In this document: positions 1 through 5,431 of the stretch, one piece after another | How the letters are laid out: each line of letters opens with the position of its first letter | Numbering within the stretch: position 1 is the first letter of the stretch | Assembly: GCA_036491015.1 (NCBI GenBank) | Contig: DASXCV010000395.1 | Span: 1-6,393 of the forward strand | Length of the DNA: 6,393 nt | Reading direction: 5' to 3' | From: JAICJR01 sp036491015 | Lineage (GTDB): Bacteria; Actinomycetota; Thermoleophilia; Solirubrobacterales; Thermoleophilaceae | Translations under genes and position numbers: made by a program | Notes under the pieces: model-generated | Seen by the model: only the letters and a program-made list of their open reading frames with translations | Database searches by the model: none | Told to the model about the DNA's origin: nothing

Positions 1-30
1 GTCGTGCTCGACTTGGCAAGCGCCGACTAG
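1..30 (+). CDS. Possible 3' end of a convergent plus-strand gene (partial)
   Basis: Reading from the first base, nine codons give VVLDLASAD followed by TAG at 28-30. Eight of the nine codons end in G or C, like real genes in this DNA, and a C-terminal tail here would make the following block a convergent intergenic region. Nine codons cannot identify a family. The other two plus frames are also open across these bases and similarly GC3-rich, so this is a weak call. The alternative is that the region is entirely non-coding or belongs upstream of a leftward gene. Confidence 0.25.
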   Translation, partial: VVLDLASAD

Positions 31-50
31 CCCTTTACGCGCGCGCAACC

Positions 51-96
51 CCCACGCGGACTAATCCCACGCGCACTACCCCGACGCGCGCACTGG
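51..96. repeat. 15-bp degenerate tandem repeat, three copies
   Basis: Three consecutive units begin at 51, 66 and 81: CCCACGCGGACTAAT, CCCACGCGCACTACC and CCGACGCGCGCACTGG (the last is 16 bp). The shared core is CC(C/G)ACGCG followed by CACT or GACT. The stretch just before it (36-50) is a further, poorer match. The array lies in the non-coding block left of the permease gene and its last unit runs into the left arm of the long palindrome. No function can be assigned from sequence. Confidence 0.6.
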
Positions 97-103
97 CGAA
101 TTC

Positions 104-141
104 GGCAACGAACTTGCTCCCCCGGCAAGAACCTTGCTCCC
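104..141. repeat. Two direct repeats of GGCAA-N5-TTGCTCCC, 20 bp apart
   Basis: GGCAACGAACTTGCTCCC (104-121) and GGCAAGAACCTTGCTCCC (124-141) differ at only three positions and start exactly 20 bp apart. Each contains a small dyad, GCAA-N5-TTGC. The next 20-bp register, at 144, carries a decayed version (GTCAC-N5-TTGTC) that leads into the GTCA/TGAC series. The two series therefore look like parts of one 20-bp periodic array. Function unknown; these may be binding half-sites or relics of tandem duplication. Confidence 0.6.
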
Positions 142-155
142 GGGTCACATTCCTT

Positions 156-210
156 GTCAAAAGATTTGACCCGTGGTCAATCTCTGTGACCAGGCGTCAA
201 CTTTCTTGAC
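156..210. promoter_or_regulatory. Three tandem GTCA-N7-TGAC dyads with exact 20-bp period (operator-like)
   Basis: Three 15-bp dyads start at 156, 176 and 196: GTCAAAAGATTTGAC, GTCAATCTCTGTGAC and GTCAACTTTCTTGAC. The approximate consensus is GTCAA-N5-TTGAC. GTCA recurs at 156, 176 and 196 and TGAC at 167, 187 and 207, so the spacing is exactly 20 bp, close to two helical turns, placing the sites on nearly the same DNA face. This geometry is typical of arrays bound by dimeric regulators, but no regulator gene is visible and no promoter could be read nearby. The location, beyond the 3' end of the permease gene, argues either for control of a gene left of the window or for a structural role. 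The regulatory reading is inference. Confidence 0.4.
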
Positions 211-257
211 GAATTCGCCAGCGCTCGTGAGGGAACTGCCGCGGGCGGGAGATCGCT

Positions 258-299
258 GCGCACCGCGCACCGCGCACCGCGCACTGGGCACTGGGCACT
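258..299. repeat. 7-bp tandem repeat, six copies, abutting the permease stop
   Basis: Six contiguous 7-mers are visible: GCGCACC three times (258-278), GCGCACT (279-285) and GGGCACT twice (286-299). The change from one variant to the next is stepwise, as expected of slippage expansion followed by point change. The last unit overlaps two bases of the permease stop codon (TAG, minus strand, 300-298), so the array begins inside or immediately after the gene end. The unit length is not a multiple of three, so copy-number change here would leave the permease intact, apart from possible effects on the stop. Confidence 0.7.
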
Positions 300-2859
300 A
301 CTCGTACGACAGCGCTTCGAGCGGCCGCAGCCGCGCGGCCCGGCGGGCGGGGAAGATCGCGGCCAGGAGGCCGACGATCACGGCCGCGAGCACGAAGATG
401 AGCAGCCGGCCGACCGGCACCGAGAAGTTGATCTCGTTCACGCGGGCTGCCAGCAGGGCACCGAGCACGATCCCCAAGCCGATGCCGGTCACGCTGCCGA
501 TCAGTGCGGTGATCACGCTCTCGTGGCGGATCATGCGGCGCGTCTGGCGCCGGGTCATGCCGACGGCGCGCAGCATCCCGATCTCGCGCGTGCGCTCGAA
601 CACCGACAGCACAAGCGTGTTCACGATGCCGAACAGGCTCACGATGATCGACAGCGCGAGCAGCACGTAGAGCACGTTCAGCGTGCTCTTCAACCCGCTG
701 ATCTGGTTGTCGATGAACTTCTGCCGGTTCTGCACTTTGGCGTTCGGGAAGCCGCGCAGCGAGCGTTCGAGCGCCGCCTGGTTCGCGGCCGTCTCGCCGC
801 CCTGCATGTTGATGAACGTGAACAGGTTCTCCGGCTGCTGGTAGGAGCGGTCGAAGAGCGCGCTCGAGATCGTGATCGCGCCGAATGGCGAGCCGCCGGC
901 GGGCGGCTTGAAGATGCCCTTGATCACCACATGGACCGTGTGGCCCGTGGGCGTGAGGAACGCCACCGGCGAGCCGACATGCAGGTGGTTCGACTTCGCG
1001 AAGCCGTCATCGGTGAAGGCGCCGTTGTTCCCCAGCTGCCCCAGCACCGCCTGCGAGCCCTCTTTCCAGTGCAGCGAAAGCGTCTTGCCGATGTCGGGGT
1101 CGACGGCAGTGAGCTGATCCTTGCTGCCGAGGATGCGCGCCTCGTCGCTGCGGACGCCGGCGGCGGCCGTGAGGCCCGGCGTCTTTGCGACGGTCTGGCC
1201 GACGCTCTTCGGCAGCGAGTCGAAGTTGTTCTGCGCCGTGACCACGTAGTTGCCCACGAACAGCTGGTTCACGGCGCCCTTGAAGTTGCTGATGAGGCCC
1301 GCGGCCAGCAGCGAGACGAGCGTGACGAGGGCGAGGCCGATCATCAGCGCCGACGCGGTGGACGCGGTGCGCTGCGGATTGCGGCGCGCGTTCTCGCGCG
1401 CGATGCGGCCGACGGCGCCGCCGATCCTCACCGCGGGCCAGCCCAGAATCTCGGCGAGCGTGGGCACCCAGCGGGCGGACAGCAGCGCCACGCCCACGAA
1501 GATCGTCAGCGCGCCGACGCCCATCCAGATCAGCACACCGCCGGTGCCGAGCCCCGGCGCGAACAGCCCGAACACGAGCGCCGCGAAGCCGACAAAGGTG
1601 AGACCGGCGGCGCGCAACGTGCGCCGGCGCGGGGTGCTCGTCTCGGGCAGCGTGGCGCCCTCTCGCACCGCGTCGATCGGCTGCACGCGTGTGGCGCGGA
1701 TCGCGGGCCTCAGGCTGGCGGCCACGGTCACGATCACGCCGACGAGGATCGCCACCACCGCGGTGCGCGTCTCGAACACGATGCCGCTGTTGGGCAGGGT
1801 GAAGCCCACCGAGTCGAACAGCGAGAACAGGCCCTTCGCGAGCAGGAAGCCGACGAACAGCCCGACGACCGCCGCAAGCAGCCCGACCACGAACGCCTCC
1901 ACCAGCACCGCGCGCAGGATCTGCCGCCGGTTGGCGCCGAGCGTGCGCAGCGTGGCGAACTCGCGCGTGCGCTGGGCGATCGTGATCGACAGCGAGTTGG
2001 CGATCACGAAGCTCCCCACGAACAGCGCGATGCCGGCGAACGCGAGCAGGAACGTCTTGAAGAACTTCAGGAAGCTGTTTGTCGAGTCGGCCGACTTCTG
2101 GGCCTCCTCGGCGCCGGTGTTCACCTGAGTGCCCGGCGGCAGGATGCCGCGGATCTGGGCCACGAGTCGCGTCGGCGACACGCCCGGCCGGGCGGCCACG
2201 CGGATGTCGTCGAGCTTGCCCTTCTTGTCGAACAGCGTCTGCGCGGTGGCCACGGTGAAGCCCGCGAGCGTCGCTCCGCCGAGCGAGGCGGCCGAGCCGA
2301 ACTTCACGAGTCCGGCGACCTTCATCTGGCGAATCGGTCCCTGCGCCTGGACGCCGATCGTGTCGCCCACATGGATGCTCTTGTGCTTCGCGGTGCCGGT
2401 GTCGACCACCACCTGATTCGGCCCCGGCCACGCGCCCTTCGACAGCTTGAGCGACTGGAACTGCGGGTACTTCGGATCGACGCTGAAGCCGAGGTTGGGT
2501 GAGCCGCCGAAGGCGATCGCCTTGCCGTTCTTCACGAGGTGCGGCTGGCCGGCCACCCCGCCGATGGCGGCCTTGACGTCGGGCAGCGCGCGCACCTTCG
2601 CCAGCAGCGCCTGGTCGAACGACGGCGTGTTGGTGCCCCCGCCCACGTCGTTCGCGCCCGTGTCGAGCGCGTTGCGGCCGGTGATCTGCGCGTCCGTGCC
2701 CTGGTACACGGTCTGGAAGATCGCGTTGAACGCGTGCGTGATCGAGTCGGTGAGCACGTAGGTGCCGCTGACGAGCGCGACCCCCAAGACGATCGCCACC
2801 GCGGTGAGGACGGAGCGCAACTTGCGAGACATCAGCCCGCGCAGGGAGAAGCGGATCAC
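298..2859 (-). CDS. FtsX/MacB-like ABC transporter permease
   Basis: This 853-residue membrane subunit is made of two FtsX-like halves. I predict about ten membrane segments, near residues 18-38, 268-292, 318-340, 364-384, 416-436, 442-462, 500-522, 728-752, 782-804 and 818-836. Two large extracytoplasmic domains (about 39-267 and 523-727) sit where MacB-type periplasmic domains sit. Internal duplication is clear: the cytoplasmic coupling segments QRTREFATLRTLGANRRQ (about 296-313) and ERTREIGMLRAVGMTRRQ (about 755-772) match each other. The family uses ATP hydrolysis to drive movements in the outer domains and exports lipoproteins, peptides or drugs, or regulates cell-wall enzymes; the substrate here is unknown. 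The start is GTG at 2859, giving the usual short MIRFSLRGL lead before the first helix, with an AAGGAG-type site 11 bases upstream. GTGA is shared with the ATPase stop, so the two are probably translationally coupled. It stops at TAG (298-300). Confidence 0.93.
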   Translation of the reverse strand: MIRFSLRGLMSRKLRSVLTAVAIVLGVALVSGTYVLTDSITHAFNAIFQTVYQGTDAQITGRNALDTGANDVGGGTNTPSFDQALLAKVRALPDVKAAIGGVAGQPHLVKNGKAIAFGGSPNLGFSVDPKYPQFQSLKLSKGAWPGPNQVVVDTGTAKHKSIHVGDTIGVQAQGPIRQMKVAGLVKFGSAASLGGATLAGFTVATAQTLFDKKGKLDDIRVAARPGVSPTRLVAQIRGILPPGTQVNTGAEEAQKSADSTNSFLKFFKTFLLAFAGIALFVGSFVIANSLSITIAQRTREFATLRTLGANRRQILRAVLVEAFVVGLLAAVVGLFVGFLLAKGLFSLFDSVGFTLPNSGIVFETRTAVVAILVGVIVTVAASLRPAIRATRVQPIDAVREGATLPETSTPRRRTLRAAGLTFVGFAALVFGLFAPGLGTGGVLIWMGVGALTIFVGVALLSARWVPTLAEILGWPAVRIGGAVGRIARENARRNPQRTASTASALMIGLALVTLVSLLAAGLISNFKGAVNQLFVGNYVVTAQNNFDSLPKSVGQTVAKTPGLTAAAGVRSDEARILGSKDQLTAVDPDIGKTLSLHWKEGSQAVLGQLGNNGAFTDDGFAKSNHLHVGSPVAFLTPTGHTVHVVIKGIFKPPAGGSPFGAITISSALFDRSYQQPENLFTFINMQGGETAANQAALERSLRGFPNAKVQNRQKFIDNQISGLKSTLNVLYVLLALSIIVSLFGIVNTLVLSVFERTREIGMLRAVGMTRRQTRRMIRHESVITALIGSVTGIGLGIVLGALLAARVNEINFSVPVGRLLIFVLAAVIVGLLAAIFPARRAARLRPLEALSYE

Positions 2860-3620
2860 TGCGCGCCCAGCTCCTTCATCGCGGCGATGATGTCGTCGGC
2901 GTCCGCGCCCACCAGCTCTCGCACGACCTGACCGTCCTCGAGGAACAGGATCCGATCGGCAATCGCCGCCGCGTAGGGGTCATGGGTGACCATCACGACG
3001 GTCTGGCCGGCGTCGTCGACCGCGTCGCGGAGCAGTTGGAGGATCTCGCCGCTCGCCGCGGAGTCGAGGTTGCCCGTCGGCTCGTCCGCGAACAGCACGC
3101 TCGGCTTGCTCATCAGGGCGCGGGCGATCGCCACGCGCTGCTGCTGTCCGCCCGACAGCTCCGACGGCCGGTGGGTCAGCCGGTCGCCGAGCCGCGTGCG
3201 CTGCACCACCTCGTCGAACCAGGCGGGCTCGGGATGGTGCCCGGCGATCGCGAGCGGCAGCTCGATGTTCTCCCGCGCGTCGAGCATCGGGAGCAGGTTG
3301 AAGAACTGGAAGACGAAGCCGATGTGGTCGCGCCGCAGGCGGGTGAGCTTGTCGTCGTCGAGCTTCGTGATGTCGGTGCCCTCGATCAGCACCGTGCCGG
3401 CCGTCGGACGGTCGAGCCCGGCGAGGATGTGCATCAGCGTGGACTTGCCCGAGCCGGACGGGCCCATCACAGCGGTGAGCCTGCCGCGCTCGATCGCCAC
3501 GTCGACATCGCGCAGCGCGTCGACCGCGGCGTCGCCCTCGCCGTAGCGGCGGGACACGCCGTGGGCAGTCAGTACGGCGCCAGTCGAGGTCGCCTGCTCG
3601 CTGGGGTCGGCGTGGGCCAT
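2856..3620 (-). CDS. ABC transporter ATP-binding protein (MacB/LolD type)
   Basis: This 254-residue cytoplasmic ATPase is complete. All nucleotide-binding motifs are intact: Walker A GPSGSGKST (53-61), Q-loop VFQFFNLLP with Q105, signature LSGGQQQRVAIARAL (155-169), Walker B VLFADEPTGNLD (175-186) with catalytic E180, and H-loop VTHD with H213. The wording around the Q-loop and PTGNLD is characteristic of the LolD/MacB/FtsE-like group that pairs with FtsX-fold permeases. Its direct neighbour is such a permease, overlapped by 4 bases (GTGA), so together they should form a 2 ATPase plus permease complex. The ATG at 3620 follows a GGAGG site at 6-base spacing. The first 15 or so residues are polar and poorly conserved. 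The HAD gene lies 33 bp upstream on the same strand, so co-transcription is likely. Confidence 0.95.
   Translation of the reverse strand: MAHADPSEQATSTGAVLTAHGVSRRYGEGDAAVDALRDVDVAIERGRLTAVMGPSGSGKSTLMHILAGLDRPTAGTVLIEGTDITKLDDDKLTRLRRDHIGFVFQFFNLLPMLDARENIELPLAIAGHHPEPAWFDEVVQRTRLGDRLTHRPSELSGGQQQRVAIARALMSKPSVLFADEPTGNLDSAASGEILQLLRDAVDDAGQTVVMVTHDPYAAAIADRILFLEDGQVVRELVGADADDIIAAMKELGAQ
2871..2877 (-). promoter_or_regulatory. Ribosome binding site for the permease GTG start
   Basis: On the minus strand GAAGGAG lies 11 bases before the GTG at 2859. It is embedded in the last codons of the ATPase gene (MKEL). It supports the GTG at 2859 over the internal ATG nine codons later, which would cut into the conserved N-terminal lead. 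Confidence 0.6.
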
Positions 3621-3626
3621 CGCTCG

Positions 3627-3631
3627 CCTCC
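3627..3631 (-). promoter_or_regulatory. Shine-Dalgarno GGAGG for the ABC ATPase
   Basis: GGAGG on the minus strand lies six bases before the ATG at 3620, inside the 33-bp gap after the HAD stop codon. It is the strongest ribosome site in the window and fixes the ATPase start. Confidence 0.75.
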
Positions 3632-3653
3632 GAGGGTACAGAGGCGGATTAAG

Positions 3654-4433
3654 TCACCCGAGCTCGGCCACCAGATCCGCTACAGAGTCGACGATTCGCG
3701 ACGCCCGGTAGGGGAAGCGCTCGGCGCTCTCGCGCGTGGACACGCCTGTCAGAACGAGGACGGTCTCGAGTCCCGCCTCGAGCCCGGCCACCACATCGGT
3801 GTCCATCCGGTCGCCGATCATGGCGGTGGACTCGGAGTGGGCGTCGATCGCGTTCAGGGCCGAGCGCATCATCAGTGGGTTGGGCTTGCCGACGAAGTAG
3901 GGAGCGACGTTCGTGGCATGGCTGATGAGAGCGGCGACCGAGCCGGTGGCGGGCAGCGGCCCCTCGTTAGAGGGCCCGGTGGGATCCGGGTTCGTGGCGA
4001 TGAAGCGGGCGCCGCGCTCCACCAGGCGGATCGCCTGCGTGATGCGCTCGAAGCTGTAGGTGCGGGTCTCGCCGAGCACCACGTAGTCCGGGTTGCGGTC
4101 GGTGAGCGTGTAGCCCACCTGGTGGATCGCCGTGGTCAGGCCCGTCTCGCCGATCACGAACGCGGTGCCGTCCGGCCGCTGGTCGTGGAGGAAGCCCGCG
4201 GTGGCGAGCGCGGATGTCCAGATCGCGTCCTCTGGCACCTCGAGCCCGCTCGACCGCAGCCGCGCCGCCAGGTCGCGACGGGTGTAGGTCGAGTTGTTCG
4301 TGAGGACGAGGAACGGGGTGCCGTTCTCCTTCAGCTTCTGGACGAACTCGCCGGCGCCCGGGATCGCGTGCTCCTCGCGCACGAGCACGCCGTCCATGTC
4401 CATCAGCCACGATTTGATCTCGCGTCTCGTCAT
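3654..4433 (-). CDS. HAD-IIA family phosphatase (NagD-like)
   Basis: This 259-residue soluble hydrolase of the haloacid dehalogenase superfamily is full length for subfamily IIA. Motif I is DMDGVL (12-17), with nucleophile D12 and acid/base D14. Motif II is LTNNST (44-49), the Lys of motif III is in VGKP (K183), and motif IV is GDRMDTD (207-213) with D208 and D213 for Mg binding. The region between motifs II and III (about 70-180) is the C2-type cap, including NPDPTGPSNEG and ATGS. The family dephosphorylates small phosphoesters such as sugar phosphates, nucleotides, glycerol phosphate or 4-nitrophenyl phosphate; the physiological substrate cannot be read here. The ATG at 4433 gives the expected short lead before motif I but has no recognisable ribosome site, which fits a leaderless transcript. 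It lies 33 bp upstream of the ABC ATPase, with which it may share a transcript; any functional link is unproven. Confidence 0.92.
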   Translation of the reverse strand: MTRREIKSWLMDMDGVLVREEHAIPGAGEFVQKLKENGTPFLVLTNNSTYTRRDLAARLRSSGLEVPEDAIWTSALATAGFLHDQRPDGTAFVIGETGLTTAIHQVGYTLTDRNPDYVVLGETRTYSFERITQAIRLVERGARFIATNPDPTGPSNEGPLPATGSVAALISHATNVAPYFVGKPNPLMMRSALNAIDAHSESTAMIGDRMDTDVVAGLEAGLETVLVLTGVSTRESAERFPYRASRIVDSVADLVAELG

Positions 4434-4441
4434 CGCCGGGG

Positions 4442-4447
4442 ATCGTA
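4442..4447 (-). promoter_or_regulatory. Candidate -10 element for a leaderless HAD transcript
   Basis: On the minus strand TACGAT (TANNNT type) is followed by eight bases and then the HAD ATG. With normal spacing, transcription would begin at or next to the A of ATG, giving a leaderless mRNA, which is common in actinobacteria and would explain the missing ribosome site. No good -35 box is visible at 16-18 bp spacing. A TANNNT match alone occurs often by chance. Confidence 0.25.
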
Positions 4448-4458
4448 CGGAGGTCCTC

Positions 4459-4472
4459 GTCAGAACACTGAC
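4459..4472. repeat. Short inverted repeat GTCAG-AACA-CTGAC
   Basis: This is a perfect 5-bp inverted repeat with a 4-base loop, in the 56-bp gap between the reductase stop and the HAD start. As RNA (GUCAG-UGUU-CUGAC on the minus strand) it could form a small hairpin; as DNA it could be an operator overlapping the -35 region of the candidate HAD promoter. No U-tract follows. The half-site GTCA/TGAC is the same tetramer used in the array at 156-210, though with a different spacer. Confidence 0.4.
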
Positions 4473-4485
4473 CCGGGGGCCCCGG
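4473..4485. repeat. GC-only inverted repeat after the reductase stop
   Basis: CCGGGG-G-CCCCGG is a 6-bp inverted repeat with a single central base, starting five bases past the reductase TAA. The one-base loop must open in RNA, leaving a stem of about four or five G:C pairs. Together with the adjacent GTCAG hairpin it could slow polymerase or cap the 3' end of the dehydrogenase-reductase mRNA. There is no U-tract, so a classical terminator is not supported. Confidence 0.35.
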
Positions 4486-4489
4486 CTCT

Positions 4490-5431
4490 TTATTTGACGG
4501 TCAAGACGAGCTTCCCGCGCACGCCGCCGGCCTGCAGTCGCTCATGCACCGCGGCGGCCTCCGCGAGCGGCGCGGCGCCGTCCACGTGCACCTTCAGGCG
4601 ACCCTCGCCCACGAGCGCCGCGAGCTCGCCCAGCGCGTGGCCGTCGGGCTCGACGAGGATGCCGGTGAGGCGAATCCCGCGCTTGCCGGCCTCCGCGGCG
4701 GCCTCCTCGCTCGCGCCGCTCGGCACGGAGATGAGCAGGCCGCCCTCGCGCAGCGTGTCGAGCGCGGCCACCGACGCTTCGCCGCCGACGAAGTCGAGCA
4801 CGAGGTCCACGTCCCTCGCGGCGTCCTCGAGCGCCACGGACTCGTAGTCCACGCACTCGTCGGCTCCGAGCGAGCCGAGGAAGTCGTGGTTGGCCGCGCG
4901 CGCCGTGCCGATCACCCGCGCGCCGCGCGTCTTCGCAACCTGCACGGCGAGGTGGCCGACTCCGCCGCTCGCGCCGTTCACGAGCACGGTGTCGCCGCCG
5001 CTCACATGGGCGGTGTCCACGAGCGCCTGCCAGGCGGTGAGCGCGGCCAGCGGCAGCGCGGCCGCGTGCTCGAACGACAGCCCGTCGGGCATGTGCGCGA
5101 ACTGGCGCGACGGCGCCGTGACGAGCTCCGCGTACGCACCCGCCGCCCGTGGGAACCAGGGCATGCCGAACACGTGGTCGCCGGGGGCGAAGGTGGTCAC
5201 GCCGCGCCCCACCTCGGTCACCACGCCCGCCACGTCCCAGCCGAGGATGAACGGCGGCGGCCCGGAGGCGCCGGCGGCCCCGCGCCCCTCGCGCGTCTTC
5301 CAGTCCACCGGATTCACCCCAGCCGCATGAACCTCAACGAGCAGCTCAGTGGGAATCGGCTTGGGCGCGTCGACATCGACGACGGCGAGCACCTCCGGCC
5401 CGCCGAACTCAGTGACCTGAACAGCTCTCAC
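4490..5431 (-). CDS. NADP-dependent quinone-oxidoreductase-like reductase (zinc-independent MDR)
   Basis: This 313-residue medium-chain dehydrogenase/reductase is of normal family length. It opens with RAVQVTEFGGPEVL, typical of the quinone oxidoreductase branch. The GroES-like domain spans roughly 1-120 with GWDVAGVV (64-71) and GDHVFGM. The Rossmann domain follows, with the nucleotide motif NGASGGVGHLAVQVAK (152-167), then NHDFLGSLGADECVDY (181-196), and GKLVL near the end. The Cys/His ligands of zinc alcohol dehydrogenases are absent, so it should be a zinc-independent NAD(P)H reductase of quinones or reactive enones. The exact substrate is unknown. I chose the GTG at 5431: it matches the family N-terminus, and its GTGA overlaps the dehydrogenase stop, indicating translational coupling. 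The frame stays open upstream to 5758, but that extension is Arg/Gly-rich antisense-style reading inside the dehydrogenase gene. No strong ribosome site precedes the GTG. Confidence 0.9.
   Translation of the reverse strand: MRAVQVTEFGGPEVLAVVDVDAPKPIPTELLVEVHAAGVNPVDWKTREGRGAAGASGPPPFILGWDVAGVVTEVGRGVTTFAPGDHVFGMPWFPRAAGAYAELVTAPSRQFAHMPDGLSFEHAAALPLAALTAWQALVDTAHVSGGDTVLVNGASGGVGHLAVQVAKTRGARVIGTARAANHDFLGSLGADECVDYESVALEDAARDVDLVLDFVGGEASVAALDTLREGGLLISVPSGASEEAAAEAGKRGIRLTGILVEPDGHALGELAALVGEGRLKVHVDGAAPLAEAAAVHERLQAGGVRGKLVLTVK

Larger units (their letters stand above)
93..221. repeat. 129-bp imperfect palindrome with perfect 12-bp outer arms
   Basis: CTGGCGAATTCG at 93-104 is the exact reverse complement of CGAATTCGCCAG at 210-221. 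The symmetry continues without gaps around a centre at base 157. Pairing base i with base 314-i, I count 42 complementary pairs out of 64, including GGGTCA (142-147) with TGACCC (167-172). The inner CGAATTCG of each arm is itself palindromic. On transcription from either strand this could fold into a long imperfect hairpin, which could mark the end of the leftward ABC transcript or of a convergent transcript. There is no U-tract after it, so it is not a canonical intrinsic terminator. It could equally be a protein-binding region. Confidence 0.65.

Noticed and set aside
3..209. Plus-strand frame open from position 3 to a TGA at 207-209
   Set aside because: The translation has no recognisable domain. 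Its PTR-rich part simply reflects the 15-bp repeat being a multiple of three, and the 20-bp array is non-coding in character.
156..211. TTGAC boxes as -35 promoter elements
   Set aside because: Several TTGAC sequences occur on both strands, but I found no TANNNT-like -10 at 16-18 bp spacing from the ones examined. The symmetric array explains them better.
93..221. Invertible DNA switch or canonical intrinsic terminator
   Set aside because: The 12-bp inverted arms could suggest an invertible segment, but no recombinase gene or internal promoter is visible. The hairpin has no following U-tract on either strand, so a standard terminator is not supported.
523..2502. Long plus-strand open frame opposite the permease gene
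   Set aside because: Its translation is rich in Arg, His, Glu, Ala and Gln with no domain, typical of the antisense of GC-rich coding DNA. The minus strand carries a clear FtsX-type permease over the same bases.
3633..3638. TACCCT as a -10 box for the ABC ATPase
   Set aside because: It is in a 33-bp gap with no matching -35 box, and the ATPase has a strong ribosome site, so read-through from the HAD gene is simpler.
2982..4847. Long plus-strand open frame across the ATPase, HAD and reductase genes
   Set aside because: It runs antisense through three recognisable genes and their gaps, with low-complexity Arg/His/Gly/Ala composition and no motif.
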